NCBI GenBank assembly: GCA_963838035.1
Contig: CAWIPM010000006.1
Coordinates: 124,001-188,000, forward strand
Direction of reading: 5' to 3'
DNA: 64,000 bases
Source: CAVVNN01 sp963838035
GTDB taxonomy: Bacteria; Actinomycetota; Thermoleophilia; Solirubrobacterales; 70-9
The position numbers were made by a program, and so were the translations under genes. Positions 7,886 through 15,024 of the stretch are shown in pieces. Position 1 is the first letter of the stretch. The number at the start of each line of letters is the position of its first letter. The notes beneath the pieces were generated by a model that saw only the letters and a list, made by a program, of their open reading frames with translations, was not told where the DNA came from and did not search any database.

Positions 7886-8426
7886 GCCCACCCGCCAGCA
7901 GTGCCAACACGACCAGCATCGCGACCTGGAGCCCCATTCCCAGCGGGGAGGTGAGCGCATCCAGGGCAAGGGAGCCGAGATTTCGCTCGGCAATCGTGGC
8001 GACGCTGACGTAGATCGAGTACGAGACCAAGCGACCGGCGAAGAAGGCCGCGGTCAAGGGCAGCAGCGGCACGGTCATCAGCCCGGCCGCGACGAAGAGC
8101 TGACCGGACGGCACAGGCGAGAGGGCGAACAGGCCAAGGCCCGCGGCGGCCCGCGCCCGGTTTTCGCTGACCGCCGCCTGGGCGCGGTCGAGGCTCGCGC
8201 GTCGCGCGGCGGAGAGCCGCGGCCGCAGCTTCCGGGCGCCCTTGGCGAGGACGAAGCGCCCCGTGGCGGCGGCAAGGGCCCCGCCCAGCACGAGCGGTGC
8301 TCCCGGCAGGTCGAAGTCGAGGCTGAAGAACACCAGCAGAGCCCAGGTCGGCGGCCCAAAGGCGGGCAGCAGGTTCACCGCGAAGACGACCCCTACCGCT
8401 ATCGCGAGTTGGGCAAGCGTCGACAC
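7812..8426 (-). CDS. Small integral membrane protein (VTT/COG2426-like)
   Basis: From GTG 8426, four bases after the pfkB-like stop, the product is 204 residues long. It has an N-terminal segment LAIAVGVVFAVNLLPAFGPP, a hydrophobic stretch with LVLGGALAAATG, then PSGQLFVAAGLMTVPLLPLTAAFFAGR and a C-terminal helix. The NLLPAFGPPTW and SPVPSGQLFVAAG blocks resemble small-transporter/VTT-type membrane proteins. The assignment is tentative. The longer open frame upstream to 8843 is antisense to the sugar kinase and rejected. It forms the last gene of a minus-strand set Hsp20–IMPase–PfkB–membrane protein. Confidence 0.65.
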   Translation of the reverse strand: MSTLAQLAIAVGVVFAVNLLPAFGPPTWALLVFFSLDFDLPGAPLVLGGALAAATGRFVLAKGARKLRPRLSAARRASLDRAQAAVSENRARAAAGLGLFALSPVPSGQLFVAAGLMTVPLLPLTAAFFAGRLVSYSIYVSVATIAERNLGSLALDALTSPLGMGLQVAMLVVLALLAGGLKPTVPAPPQPSAGRGPAAPDSHR

Positions 8427-8430
8427 CGGG

Positions 8431-9426
8431 CTACGGCAGCGGCCGGACGGTGACGTGCGCGGCGAGTCGCTCGATCTCCTGCCGCGTGCCGGTTCCCAGG
8501 CCGCGCCGCGTGGCGTTGAGGGCGCCGGCCGCCATGCCGAGCCGCAGCGCGTCGAGCATCTCCATTCCCCGGGCGAGCCCGACTCCGGTCGCCGCAAACA
8601 TCGAGTCCCCGGTTCCGCTGTGGTCGAGTGCCTCGAACACGGGACCGACCAGCTCGATCTGCGCCGAGGGCTCGGCATCGCCGACCAGGATTGCCGGCGC
8701 CGAGCCGCGTGAGACGAGCACATTGCTCGCGCCGGCCTCATGCAGCCGGCGCGCTCCATCGATGAGGTCCGCGAGCCCGTCGCCCGCGATGCGGTCTTCT
8801 CGGAGCATCTCCTGCTCGTTGAGCCGGAGCAGCTCGACGCCACCCTCCAGCGCGGCGCTCAGGGGCGGGCCGGTCAGGTCGGCGATCACCGATTTCCCGT
8901 TCGCGCGCAGATCGGAGACGAGCCGGCGGTAGAGGTCGGCCTGGAGGAGATCGACGGGCTGGCAGCCCGTGATCAGGGTCAGGTCGGAGTCGAGGCCCGC
9001 CCCCAGCGTGATCCCATAGAGCTCGTCGGAGGTGTGCCGGTCCAGCGGGCGGCTCTCAACGTTGACGAGCTCGATGCGCGAGCCGCTGCGGCGGTCGTGT
9101 ATGTAGACGCCGTTTGGCGTCTCGGCTGTGGCGGCTCTGAGCGTCAGCGTCTCGGTCTCGATCAACCCGCGCAGGACGCGGCCCGGCTCTCCACCGAGCC
9201 CGCAACAGAGGACGACGTCCGCCCCGAGCGTCGCGGCGAGGCGCGCGACCCAGAGGCCCTGCCCACCGCCGTGGAGGTGCACCTCCGGCCGGTCGGAACC
9301 GGACTCGATCGTGATCGTCAGCAGGGGGGAAGGGGCGAAGATCGCGATGCGCCCACTCCCGGTCGAGTTCGGCGCGACGGGACGGGCGCCGCCTGGATTC
9401 CGGTTACGCCATCCCCAGTTGCTCAC
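8431..9426 (-). CDS. PfkB family carbohydrate kinase (phosphofructokinase-like)
   Basis: The 331-residue ribokinase-fold enzyme carries HLHGGGQGLWVARLAATLGA, the sugar-binding N-terminal block. C-terminal LDHSGTGDSMFAATGVGLARG contains the anion hole GTGDS with its catalytic Asp. Members of the 1-phosphofructokinase/tagatose-6-phosphate kinase branch have this layout, and the mycobacterial DosR-regulated PfkB (Rv2029c) is a plausible relative. The usual N-x-GG-N of the family is replaced by GGGQGLW, so substrate preference cannot be assigned. The start ATG overlaps the stop of the inositol-phosphatase-like gene by four bases (ATGA). The two are therefore translationally coupled, suggesting kinase and phosphatase acting on related sugar phosphates. 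Confidence 0.85.
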   Translation of the reverse strand: MSNWGWRNRNPGGARPVAPNSTGSGRIAIFAPSPLLTITIESGSDRPEVHLHGGGQGLWVARLAATLGADVVLCCGLGGEPGRVLRGLIETETLTLRAATAETPNGVYIHDRRSGSRIELVNVESRPLDRHTSDELYGITLGAGLDSDLTLITGCQPVDLLQADLYRRLVSDLRANGKSVIADLTGPPLSAALEGGVELLRLNEQEMLREDRIAGDGLADLIDGARRLHEAGASNVLVSRGSAPAILVGDAEPSAQIELVGPVFEALDHSGTGDSMFAATGVGLARGMEMLDALRLGMAAGALNATRRGLGTGTRQEIERLAAHVTVRPLP

Positions 9427-10247
9427 ATGGCCTCCCTGACCAGCCGGCCGATCGGCTCCACGAGGGAGGGATCGGAGGCAAGCGTGTAGCGCGAGGCCGC
9501 ATCGTGCTCGCTGCCGTCGAAGTCGTAGACGACGCCGCCGGCCTCGCGGACAAGCAGCAGGCCGGCGGTCACGTCCCAGGGAAGGTTCGAGAGCATCACG
9601 GTCGAGTGCAGCCGCCCCGCCGCCAGCCAGGCGAGGTCGAGCGCGGCGGACCCGTGCATGCGAACCCGCAGACAGTCCCGGGCGAGCCGGGCGAGCAAGC
9701 CGAGATGCACACGGTTCTCCTCCTCGGAGCCGACGCCGACCTTGAAGTCGGCCAGGCCGACCACCGCCTCGCGCATATCGTCGATCTCCGTGACCGCGAT
9801 TCTCGCGCCGTTCAGATAGGCGCCGCTTCCCTGCCTGGCTACGAAGCGCTCACCCAGCAGCGGGGTGTCGACAACCCCGAGCAGCGGCTGCCCCCCGACG
9901 ACCAGCGACAACGAAATCGCGCAGAGCGGGCTGTCCTTGCTGAAGTTGATCGTGCCATCGATCGGATCGAGCACCCAGCATGCCTCCTCGCCCCCCAGTC
10001 TCCCGCCTTCCTCCTCGCCCAGGAACGGGATCTCGGGAATGACGTCGAGGAGCGCAGCCTTGACGGCGGATTCGACATTCAGATCGACCTCGGTGGCGAA
10101 GTCGCGATCGCCCTTCGCGACCAGCGCCCCGATGTGTGAGCGACCCTGGCGCAGGATGCGCGCTCCGAGGTCGACCGCGTGTTCGGCCGCGAGGAGCAGC
10201 CTGGCGGTGCTCCACCGTTGGATCGGTTTCCGCTTGCGCCCGCTCAA
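9423..10247 (-). CDS. Inositol monophosphatase family protein
   Basis: The 274-residue protein has the metal-binding signature WVLDPIDGTINF and an upstream Glu pair in FLGEEEGG. The second family signature WDVTAGLLLVREAGG is near the C-terminus, so all metal ligands of the IMPase/FBPase-like fold are present. Substrates in the family include inositol-1-phosphate, fructose-1,6-bisphosphate and PAP; the sequence alone does not decide. Four-base overlap with the following PfkB-like kinase supports a shared operon. Upstream, 43 bases separate it from hsp20 on the same strand, so hsp20–IMPase–kinase–membrane protein may be one transcript. Confidence 0.87.
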   Translation of the reverse strand: MSGRKRKPIQRWSTARLLLAAEHAVDLGARILRQGRSHIGALVAKGDRDFATEVDLNVESAVKAALLDVIPEIPFLGEEEGGRLGGEEACWVLDPIDGTINFSKDSPLCAISLSLVVGGQPLLGVVDTPLLGERFVARQGSGAYLNGARIAVTEIDDMREAVVGLADFKVGVGSEEENRVHLGLLARLARDCLRVRMHGSAALDLAWLAAGRLHSTVMLSNLPWDVTAGLLLVREAGGVVYDFDGSEHDAASRYTLASDPSLVEPIGRLVREAM

Positions 10248-10290
10248 GGACCGTCACCGCCCAGCGCGGCCATTGAGCGGGGCCATCCGG

Positions 10291-10728
10291 CTACTCGGAC
10301 TTCGACTTGACCTCGACCTGCTGCTTCTCCGCTGCCTTCGGCATCGGGATGGTCACCTCGAGCACGCCATCCTCGGTGGTGGCCTCTACGTCATCGGCGG
10401 TGACGCCCTTCGGAAGGACCATCGAGCGCGAGAAAGAGCCGCAGCGGCGCTCGCGGCGCATGTAGTGCTCTTTCTTCTCCTCGGTCTCCTCGCGGTGCTC
10501 GCCGGAGACCGTGAGGACGTTGTCCTCGACCTCGATCTTCACGTCATCGGGCTTGATGCCGGGTATGTCTGCCCGCAGAACCAGGGCATCGTCACGGCGG
10601 ACCAGGTCCACCGATGGGGTCCAGCCGTGCTGCGCACCATCGCTGAGATCTCGAAACGCCTGGTCGAGTCGGTGGCGCAGCTCGGCGAAGTCCGAGAACG
10701 GCCGCCACTCGGTTAGCTCGGTTGCCAT
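10291..10728 (-). CDS. Hsp20/alpha-crystallin family small heat-shock protein
   Basis: The 145-residue chaperone has a short N-terminal arm and an alpha-crystallin domain. It begins at WTPSVDLVRRDDALVLRADIPG and contains the conserved GSFSRSMVLPKGVTADDVEA and GVLEVTIPMPK. It prevents aggregation of unfolded proteins without ATP. A perfect AAAGGAGG lies seven bases before the ATG. No CIRCE or HAIR operator is visible in the 59 bases upstream. It is divergent from the eRF1-like gene, and the shared gap contains copy B of the conserved element, read the other way. In mycobacteria the equivalent HspX is the hallmark of dormancy. Confidence 0.93.
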   Translation of the reverse strand: MATELTEWRPFSDFAELRHRLDQAFRDLSDGAQHGWTPSVDLVRRDDALVLRADIPGIKPDDVKIEVEDNVLTVSGEHREETEEKKEHYMRRERRCGSFSRSMVLPKGVTADDVEATTEDGVLEVTIPMPKAAEKQQVEVKSKSE

Positions 10729-10787
10729 ACGTGCCTCCTTTGGAGCAATCTTTCGCTCTGGTGAATGTAGGCGCGGTTGCGGTTCCC

Positions 10788-10861
10788 GTCATCCGGGTAA
10801 AGCCGCGGGCAAGAAGTGGGGATACGCGGATGACTCGGGCGGCGAGCAGAAGGAGAATCGG
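10788..10861 (+). promoter_or_regulatory. Conserved structured leader element, copy B
   Basis: GTCATCCG (10788–10795) pairs perfectly with CGGATGAC (10827–10834). Relative to copy A, the seventh pair is C:G instead of G:C, a compensatory change on both arms. The interior keeps AAAGCC, a shortened hairpin GCC/GGC, and GGGGAT. GAGAATCG (10853–10860) again begins 18 bases after the helix, and its GGAG overlaps the likely ribosome binding site of the eRF1-like gene at 10870. This arrangement suits control of translation initiation. Function is inferred. Confidence 0.7.
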
Positions 10862-10869
10862 CTGTCCCG

Positions 10870-11928
10870 ATGGAGCTGCGAGAGGTCACCCAGGAGGAGT
10901 TGCTGCAGCTGGCCCAGCTGGGTGGCAGCGGTCGTTTGGTGCTGAGCGTCTATCTGAGCATCGATCCCCCGCATGCGCCGGACGCGCACCTGCGGCGCGC
11001 CGAGCTCGGCGCGCGGTTGAACGACGCGGAGCGCCGGCTACGAGCGCACGAAGCCGGTGGGGAGCAGGCCGAGGCGGCGCTTGGCTCCTGCCTGGACCGC
11101 GTGCGACGGGAACTCGGGGACGCGCCGGCGCCGGATCACAACATTCGCGCCGTGGCGGTCTTCTGCGAGGACGCCGGCGAGTTGCGGGCCTATTGGCTGC
11201 GGCGCCAGCCGGACTTCGATGTCGCGGCGGCCTTCCGCGAGAGGCCGGCCATGGAGCCGTTGGTCGAGGCACTGCCGGGGTCGCGCTGGGCGGTGGCGCT
11301 GGTGAGCCGCAAGCACGGGCGGATCTTCACCGGGACGCAGGTTGCGTTGGCCGAGGTGAGCGACGTCGACGACGACGTACACCGCCGGCACGCGCAGGGC
11401 GGCTGGTCGCAGGCCCGCTACCAGCGAGGCATCGAGAAGGAAGCGAAGGACCACGTGGGGCACGTCTGCGAGCGACTCTTCGCGCTGCATAGCAGCCGTT
11501 CCATCGATCGCCTCGTGGTCGGGGGGCCGGCGGAGATCTGGCCCCTGGTCGATGCCGAGCTGCATCCCTATCTGCGCGAGCGCCTTGCCGGACACGTCGA
11601 GGTCGACGTCAATCGCTCCTCTGCCGAGCAGGTGCTGGAGCACGCCGGCACCGTGATGGAGGAAGACCGCGCACGGCGTGAGCGCGAGGCGATCGCTCGG
11701 GTCATGGAAGGGCTGGGAACCGGGGACAGGTCGGTCGCCGGTCCCGATCAGGTCCTCGCCGCCCTCAGCGATCGGCGGGTGGCCACGCTGCTTGTCAGCA
11801 AGGGCGCCATCGAGGATCGTTTCGAGCGGGCGGTGGAGGATGCCCTGGCGCAGTCGGCGGAGATCGTCGTCGTCGAGAGCGAGGCACTGGACTCGCTGGG
11901 GAACGTAGCTGCGCTCCTGCGCTACTGA
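10870..11928 (+). CDS. Bacterial eRF1-like (baeRF/Rv2629-type) protein
   Basis: The 352-residue protein has the layout of bacterial release-factor-1 homologues. The N-terminal domain runs LVLSVYLSIDPP...RLNDAERRLRAHE, the middle is an RNase-H-like fold with VALVSRKHGRIFTG, and the C-terminal half carries IDRLVVGGPAEIWPLVDAELHPYL. The family is proposed to act on stalled ribosomes or to split peptidyl-tRNA; biochemical proof is scarce. The tuberculosis homologue Rv2629 is dormancy induced. ATG 10870 is used, with the RBS GAAGGAG 14 bases upstream, inside element B. The stop is six bases before element C, so it may be co-transcribed with dodecin. Confidence 0.8.
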   Translation: MELREVTQEELLQLAQLGGSGRLVLSVYLSIDPPHAPDAHLRRAELGARLNDAERRLRAHEAGGEQAEAALGSCLDRVRRELGDAPAPDHNIRAVAVFCEDAGELRAYWLRRQPDFDVAAAFRERPAMEPLVEALPGSRWAVALVSRKHGRIFTGTQVALAEVSDVDDDVHRRHAQGGWSQARYQRGIEKEAKDHVGHVCERLFALHSSRSIDRLVVGGPAEIWPLVDAELHPYLRERLAGHVEVDVNRSSAEQVLEHAGTVMEEDRARREREAIARVMEGLGTGDRSVAGPDQVLAALSDRRVATLLVSKGAIEDRFERAVEDALAQSAEIVVVESEALDSLGNVAALLRY

Positions 11929-11934
11929 ACACGC

Positions 11935-12008
11935 GTCGTCGGGGGAAAGCCGAACCGTGGTGCGGGGGATTACCCCGATGACTCGGCCGCCCTCCACGCA
12001 GAGAATCG
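11935..12008 (+). promoter_or_regulatory. Conserved structured leader element, copy C
   Basis: GTCGTCGG (11935–11942) pairs with CCGATGAC (11975–11982); the A of the other copies is a G here, giving a G·U wobble, and the helix extends by two more G:C pairs. AAAGCC, a small hairpin and GGGGATTACC fill the interior. GAGAATCG (12001–12008) lies 18 bases downstream, the same distance as in copies A and B. The element starts six bases after the stop of the eRF1-like gene and ends 33 bases before dodecin, so it is intercistronic or the leader of a second transcript. Confidence 0.7.
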
Positions 12009-12041
12009 ACCGACTGCAAACGATCGGCTAGGAGGTCGAGC

Positions 12042-12242
12042 ATGGCAGTGGCAAAGATCATCGAGATCACGGCAACGTCGGACAGCAGCTTCGAGGATGC
12101 GATCAACCAGGGGATCGCGAAGGCATCCGAGACCGTCCACAACATCAAGGGCGCCTGGGTCAAGGAGCAGAAGGTGCTGGTGGCGGACGACGCCGTCAAC
12201 GGCTACCGGGTAGACCTCAAGGTGAGCTTCGTCCTCGACTGA
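12042..12242 (+). CDS. Dodecin family flavin-binding protein
   Basis: The 66-residue product fits the dodecin family in length and sequence. It opens with AKIIEITATSDSSFEDAINQG, then has the flavin-stacking Trp39 in IKGAWVKEQK and the final strand GYRVDLKVSFVLD. Dodecins form hollow dodecamers that store and buffer FMN, FAD or riboflavin and CoA. TAGGAGG precedes the ATG by eight bases. It lies 33 bases after element C and 37 bases before the phosphoribosyltransferase–hydrolase gene on the same strand. Confidence 0.93.
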   Translation: MAVAKIIEITATSDSSFEDAINQGIAKASETVHNIKGAWVKEQKVLVADDAVNGYRVDLKVSFVLD

Positions 12243-12279
12243 GAGGTCCTGCCCGGAGCCCCTCCGCCGATTGGTTGTC

Positions 12280-13608
12280 ATGGCGAACCGTCTAGCTCTG
12301 TTCATGGATCGCAGAGAGGCTGGGCGGCGCCTCGCCGAGGCGTTGGAACGCTTCGGCGAGGAGGAGCCACTGATAGTCGCTCTGCCACGCGGCGGCGTCC
12401 CGGTCGGCTTCGAGGTCGCAAAGGCTCTCGTCGCTCCGCTCGACATCCTGCTCGTGCGCAAGCTTGGTGCGCCGTTCAACCCCGAGTACGGAATCGGCGC
12501 GATCGCCGAGGGTGGCGTCCGCCTCATCCGCAAAGCGGACATCGAGTTGATCGGTATTTCTGACGAGGAGCTGGACGCCGTCGTTGCCCGAGAGTCGGTG
12601 GAGCTGGAGCGACGGCAGCGGCTCTACCGCGGGGAGAGGGAGCCGCTCCCGGTCGAGGGTCGGACGGTGATCCTGATCGATGACGGGATCGCCACCGGCG
12701 GCACCGTCGCCGCCGCCGGGCAGGCGTTGAAATTTCGCGGTGCCGCCAAGGTGATCCTCGCTGTGCCGGTTGCTCCACCGGGAACCGAGGAGCGCCTCGG
12801 CGGCGACTTCGACGAGATCATCTGCCTCGAGCAGCCTCACGGCTTCTTTGGTATCGGCCAGTTCTACGTCGATTTCGGGCAGGTCCGCGACGAGGAAGTG
12901 ATCGAGCTCTTGGAGGCGACTCGCGTGCCGGGCCAGGTTGCCGCCCCCGCGGACCCCCCGGCCATTGCAGATCCATCGCCCGTCGAGCGCCCGGTCGAGA
13001 TCGAGCTTGCTCCTGGGCTGCGGCTGGCCGGCGACCTGCGGCTGCCCGAGCCCGCCGCGGGCCTGGTGGTGTTTGCCCACGGCAGCGGCTCCAGCCGGCT
13101 CAGCCCCCGCAACCGTCAGGTCGCCGAGGCGCTGAACGAAGCCGGCTTCGCGACACTGCTCTTCGACCTGCTCACCACCGAGGAGGAACTCGACCGCGCC
13201 AAGGTCTTCGACATCGGGCTGCTCTCCGAGCGCTTGCTCGCAGTCACCCGCTGGGCGGCAGGAGAGGAGGCGTTGAGGTGCTTGCCGATCTCCTACTTCG
13301 GCGCCTCGACGGGGGCCGCCGCGGCGCTGTGGGCTGCCGCTCATCTCGGCGCTGAGATAAGGGCGGTGGTCTCGCGCGGCGGCCGCCCGGACCTGGCTGC
13401 TGAGAGTCTCGAAGAGGTTGCGTCGCCGACCCTCCTGATCGTCGGCGGCGCAGACTGGCAGGTCCTGGAGCTGAACGAACAGGCGGCGAAACTGCTGCGC
13501 TGCGAGCACGAGGTCGCCATCATCCCCGGCGCAACTCATCTGTTCGAGGAGCCAGGCGCATTGGAGCGGGTCGCCGAGCTGGCCGCGGCTTGGTTCTCTC
13601 GCTATTGA
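12280..13608 (+). CDS. Phosphoribosyltransferase–alpha/beta hydrolase fusion (Rv0571c type)
   Basis: The N-terminal ~215 residues are a type I phosphoribosyltransferase with RGGVPVGFEVA and the PRPP loop VILIDDGIATGGT (130–142). The C-terminal half is a dienelactone-hydrolase-like alpha/beta hydrolase: VVFAHGSGSSRLSPRN, nucleophile in YFGASTGAAAALW near residue 343, acid region ILIVGG-like, and His in GATHLFEEPG. Rv0571c of M. tuberculosis, also of about 443 residues and DosR induced, has this same two-domain order. ATG 12280 was chosen over a TTG nine bases upstream; no strong RBS is visible for either, so coupling to dodecin is likely. Substrates of either domain are unknown. Confidence 0.88.
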   Translation: MANRLALFMDRREAGRRLAEALERFGEEEPLIVALPRGGVPVGFEVAKALVAPLDILLVRKLGAPFNPEYGIGAIAEGGVRLIRKADIELIGISDEELDAVVARESVELERRQRLYRGEREPLPVEGRTVILIDDGIATGGTVAAAGQALKFRGAAKVILAVPVAPPGTEERLGGDFDEIICLEQPHGFFGIGQFYVDFGQVRDEEVIELLEATRVPGQVAAPADPPAIADPSPVERPVEIELAPGLRLAGDLRLPEPAAGLVVFAHGSGSSRLSPRNRQVAEALNEAGFATLLFDLLTTEEELDRAKVFDIGLLSERLLAVTRWAAGEEALRCLPISYFGASTGAAAALWAAAHLGAEIRAVVSRGGRPDLAAESLEEVASPTLLIVGGADWQVLELNEQAAKLLRCEHEVAIIPGATHLFEEPGALERVAELAAAWFSRY

Positions 13609-13611
13609 CCC

Positions 13612-14520
13612 TCAACCTCGGCCGGTACCGGTCCCCGCCGGCACCACGAGCACCGAGCATGGTGCTCGGTGTACGACCCGCTCGCTGACGCTGCCGAGTG
13701 CCTTCAGCCCACCCACCCCGCGTCGTCCGATGACGATCAACGAGGACTGGGCGGCTCGCGCCGCCTCGCCGATCCGCTCGGCGACGTGGCCGGGGTTGTC
13801 GACCACCGCCGGTGGTGACCCGGTCGCCTTCTCGATCACGGTGAGCTGCTTCAGTACCTCGCGGTAGCGCTCCGGGTGCATCCCGTCGGGAACGTAGACG
13901 AGGCGCAGCTCGGAGCGCTCGGCTTTCGCCAGCCCGGTGGCGATCCGGGCGGCTGCCCAGGAACCGGATGAGCCGTCAGTGGCCAGCAGGATGCTCTGCG
14001 GGAAGTGCTTTGCGTCCACCGTGCGTCGCGCCACCAGAAGCGGGCGCTCGGCACGATGCGCGAGCTGGGAGGCCGTGCTGCCGAGCATGATGCCGCCGAG
14101 CCGCGAGCCGCCGTGACATCCGACCACAAGCAGGTCGTGGTCGGAAGCCTCGGCGAGCAACAGGTCGCTCGACGGCGCTCCGCGCAACAGCGAGCCGGAC
14201 GCCATGATGCCCGCCTGCCGGGCGACGGAGACAGCTTCCTCGAGGACGTTTCGCGCATGCATCTCGCTCAGGTCGGCCTGCGCCGAAAGACCCGTGCCGA
14301 CGTCATGACGGACGGCGACGAAGCGGAGGGCCGTCTTAGGGCCACAAAGGGCGATCGCTTGGTGCATGCCCTCCGTGCTGCCGCGGCTGCCGTCGACCGC
14401 GCAGAGGATGTGGGCGAACGGCGGGGGTGGCGCCTTGGCACGAGGTCGCTTGGCCTCGGGGGGCCGGGCAGCGGCAGGATCGGGGTTCGAGGTCTGCTTC
14501 GAGTCCGTGCGCGCCTGCAT
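13612..14520 (-). CDS. Universal stress protein, tandem UspA domains
   Basis: The 302-residue protein has an N-terminal charged, Pro/Ala/Lys-rich tail of about 35 residues. Two Usp domains follow: HILCAVDGSRGS...VVGCHGGSRLGGIMLGST and SILLATDGSSGS...VIGRRGVGGLKALGS. Both retain the ATP-binding Gly/Ser signature. The tail is not part of the family core and may be disordered. It is convergent with the phosphoribosyltransferase–hydrolase gene (three bases between stops) and lies six bases downstream of the DUF2267 gene on the same strand, so these two form an operon. Confidence 0.92.
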   Translation of the reverse strand: MQARTDSKQTSNPDPAAARPPEAKRPRAKAPPPPFAHILCAVDGSRGSTEGMHQAIALCGPKTALRFVAVRHDVGTGLSAQADLSEMHARNVLEEAVSVARQAGIMASGSLLRGAPSSDLLLAEASDHDLLVVGCHGGSRLGGIMLGSTASQLAHRAERPLLVARRTVDAKHFPQSILLATDGSSGSWAAARIATGLAKAERSELRLVYVPDGMHPERYREVLKQLTVIEKATGSPPAVVDNPGHVAERIGEAARAAQSSLIVIGRRGVGGLKALGSVSERVVHRAPCSVLVVPAGTGTGRG

Positions 14521-14526
14521 CCGCCG

Positions 14527-14946
14527 TCAGCCCAGGATCGGCAGCAGATCTTCCGGCAGCTGCGCGCGGACGTCGTCGATCTCGCCTGCCGAGACGTGCC
14601 GGCGCAGGACTCCGGCGGCAGCGCTGACCGCGTAGGAGGCGGAGGTCTCGCCGTCGAGTTCGGCGTCGGCGGCGACCCGGTCGAGGAAGTCGGCGAAGCC
14701 GTGGTACTTGACCGGGGTCGAGCTGGGATTCCAACCCTCGTAGTAGATCCCCCGGATCAGGTCCGGCAGCTGGGCCGCGAGCTGAGCCGACTCGTCGACC
14801 GTGAGGCGATCGCGCAACGCGTGGAGATAGGCGCGCAGAACCCGGTAGGCCTGGTGGCGATCGTCGGTGCCGAGCTGCCCGGCGACTTCGTCGAGCCAGA
14901 TGTGGGCCTTCTCGACGCTGCGCTCGATGATGCTCGGCTCGGGCAT
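14527..14946 (-). CDS. DUF2267 domain protein
   Basis: The 139-residue acidic helical protein matches DUF2267: KAHIWLDEVAGQLGTDDRHQ followed by AYRVLRAYLHALRDRLTVDE and LPDLIRGIYYEGW. The middle HGFADFLDRVAAD and C-terminal AEIDDVRAQLP-like stretch are typical. DUF2267 proteins have no assigned biochemical role but recur next to Usp and Hsp20 genes in stress islands. It is the first gene of a two-gene unit with the tandem Usp. Upstream, transcribed away from it, lies the fourth, degenerate copy of the conserved element. Confidence 0.85.
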   Translation of the reverse strand: MPEPSIIERSVEKAHIWLDEVAGQLGTDDRHQAYRVLRAYLHALRDRLTVDESAQLAAQLPDLIRGIYYEGWNPSSTPVKYHGFADFLDRVAADAELDGETSASYAVSAAAGVLRRHVSAGEIDDVRAQLPEDLLPILG

Positions 14947-14976
14947 TGGCCAAAGCTAAAGCGGGCTTATCCAATC

Positions 14977-15024
14977 GTCATCGGTGGAAACCCGAAGGCT
15001 TTGGGAAGGGTTGTCGCGGATGCC
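14977..15024 (+). promoter_or_regulatory. Degenerate copy D of the conserved leader element
   Basis: This copy has the same 48-base length as A and C. It starts with GTCATCGGTGGAAA, identical to copy A over 14 bases. The inner hairpin CCCGAA/TTTGGG is kept with different bases from copy A, which supports pairing. The closing arm reads GCGGATGCC instead of CCGATGAC, leaving one or two mismatches, and GAGAATCG is absent at the expected position. Downstream there is no intact gene, only insertion-sequence debris, so it may be a relic whose target gene was lost. Confidence 0.5.

Noticed and set aside
7812..8843. 343-codon version of the membrane protein
   Set aside because: Its first 139 codons are in-frame shadow of the PfkB-like gene; GTG 8426 directly after that gene's stop is the sensible start.
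3800..15000. DosR boxes upstream of island genes
   Set aside because: No GGGAC-type palindromes were found in the intergenic gaps that were read.
5030..15024. The repeated element as a REP/MITE-type mobile repeat
   Set aside because: All clear copies lie outside coding regions in front of stress genes in one orientation, have compensatory changes and a fixed downstream block; this does not fit a mobile palindrome, though a genome-wide search is needed to exclude it fully.
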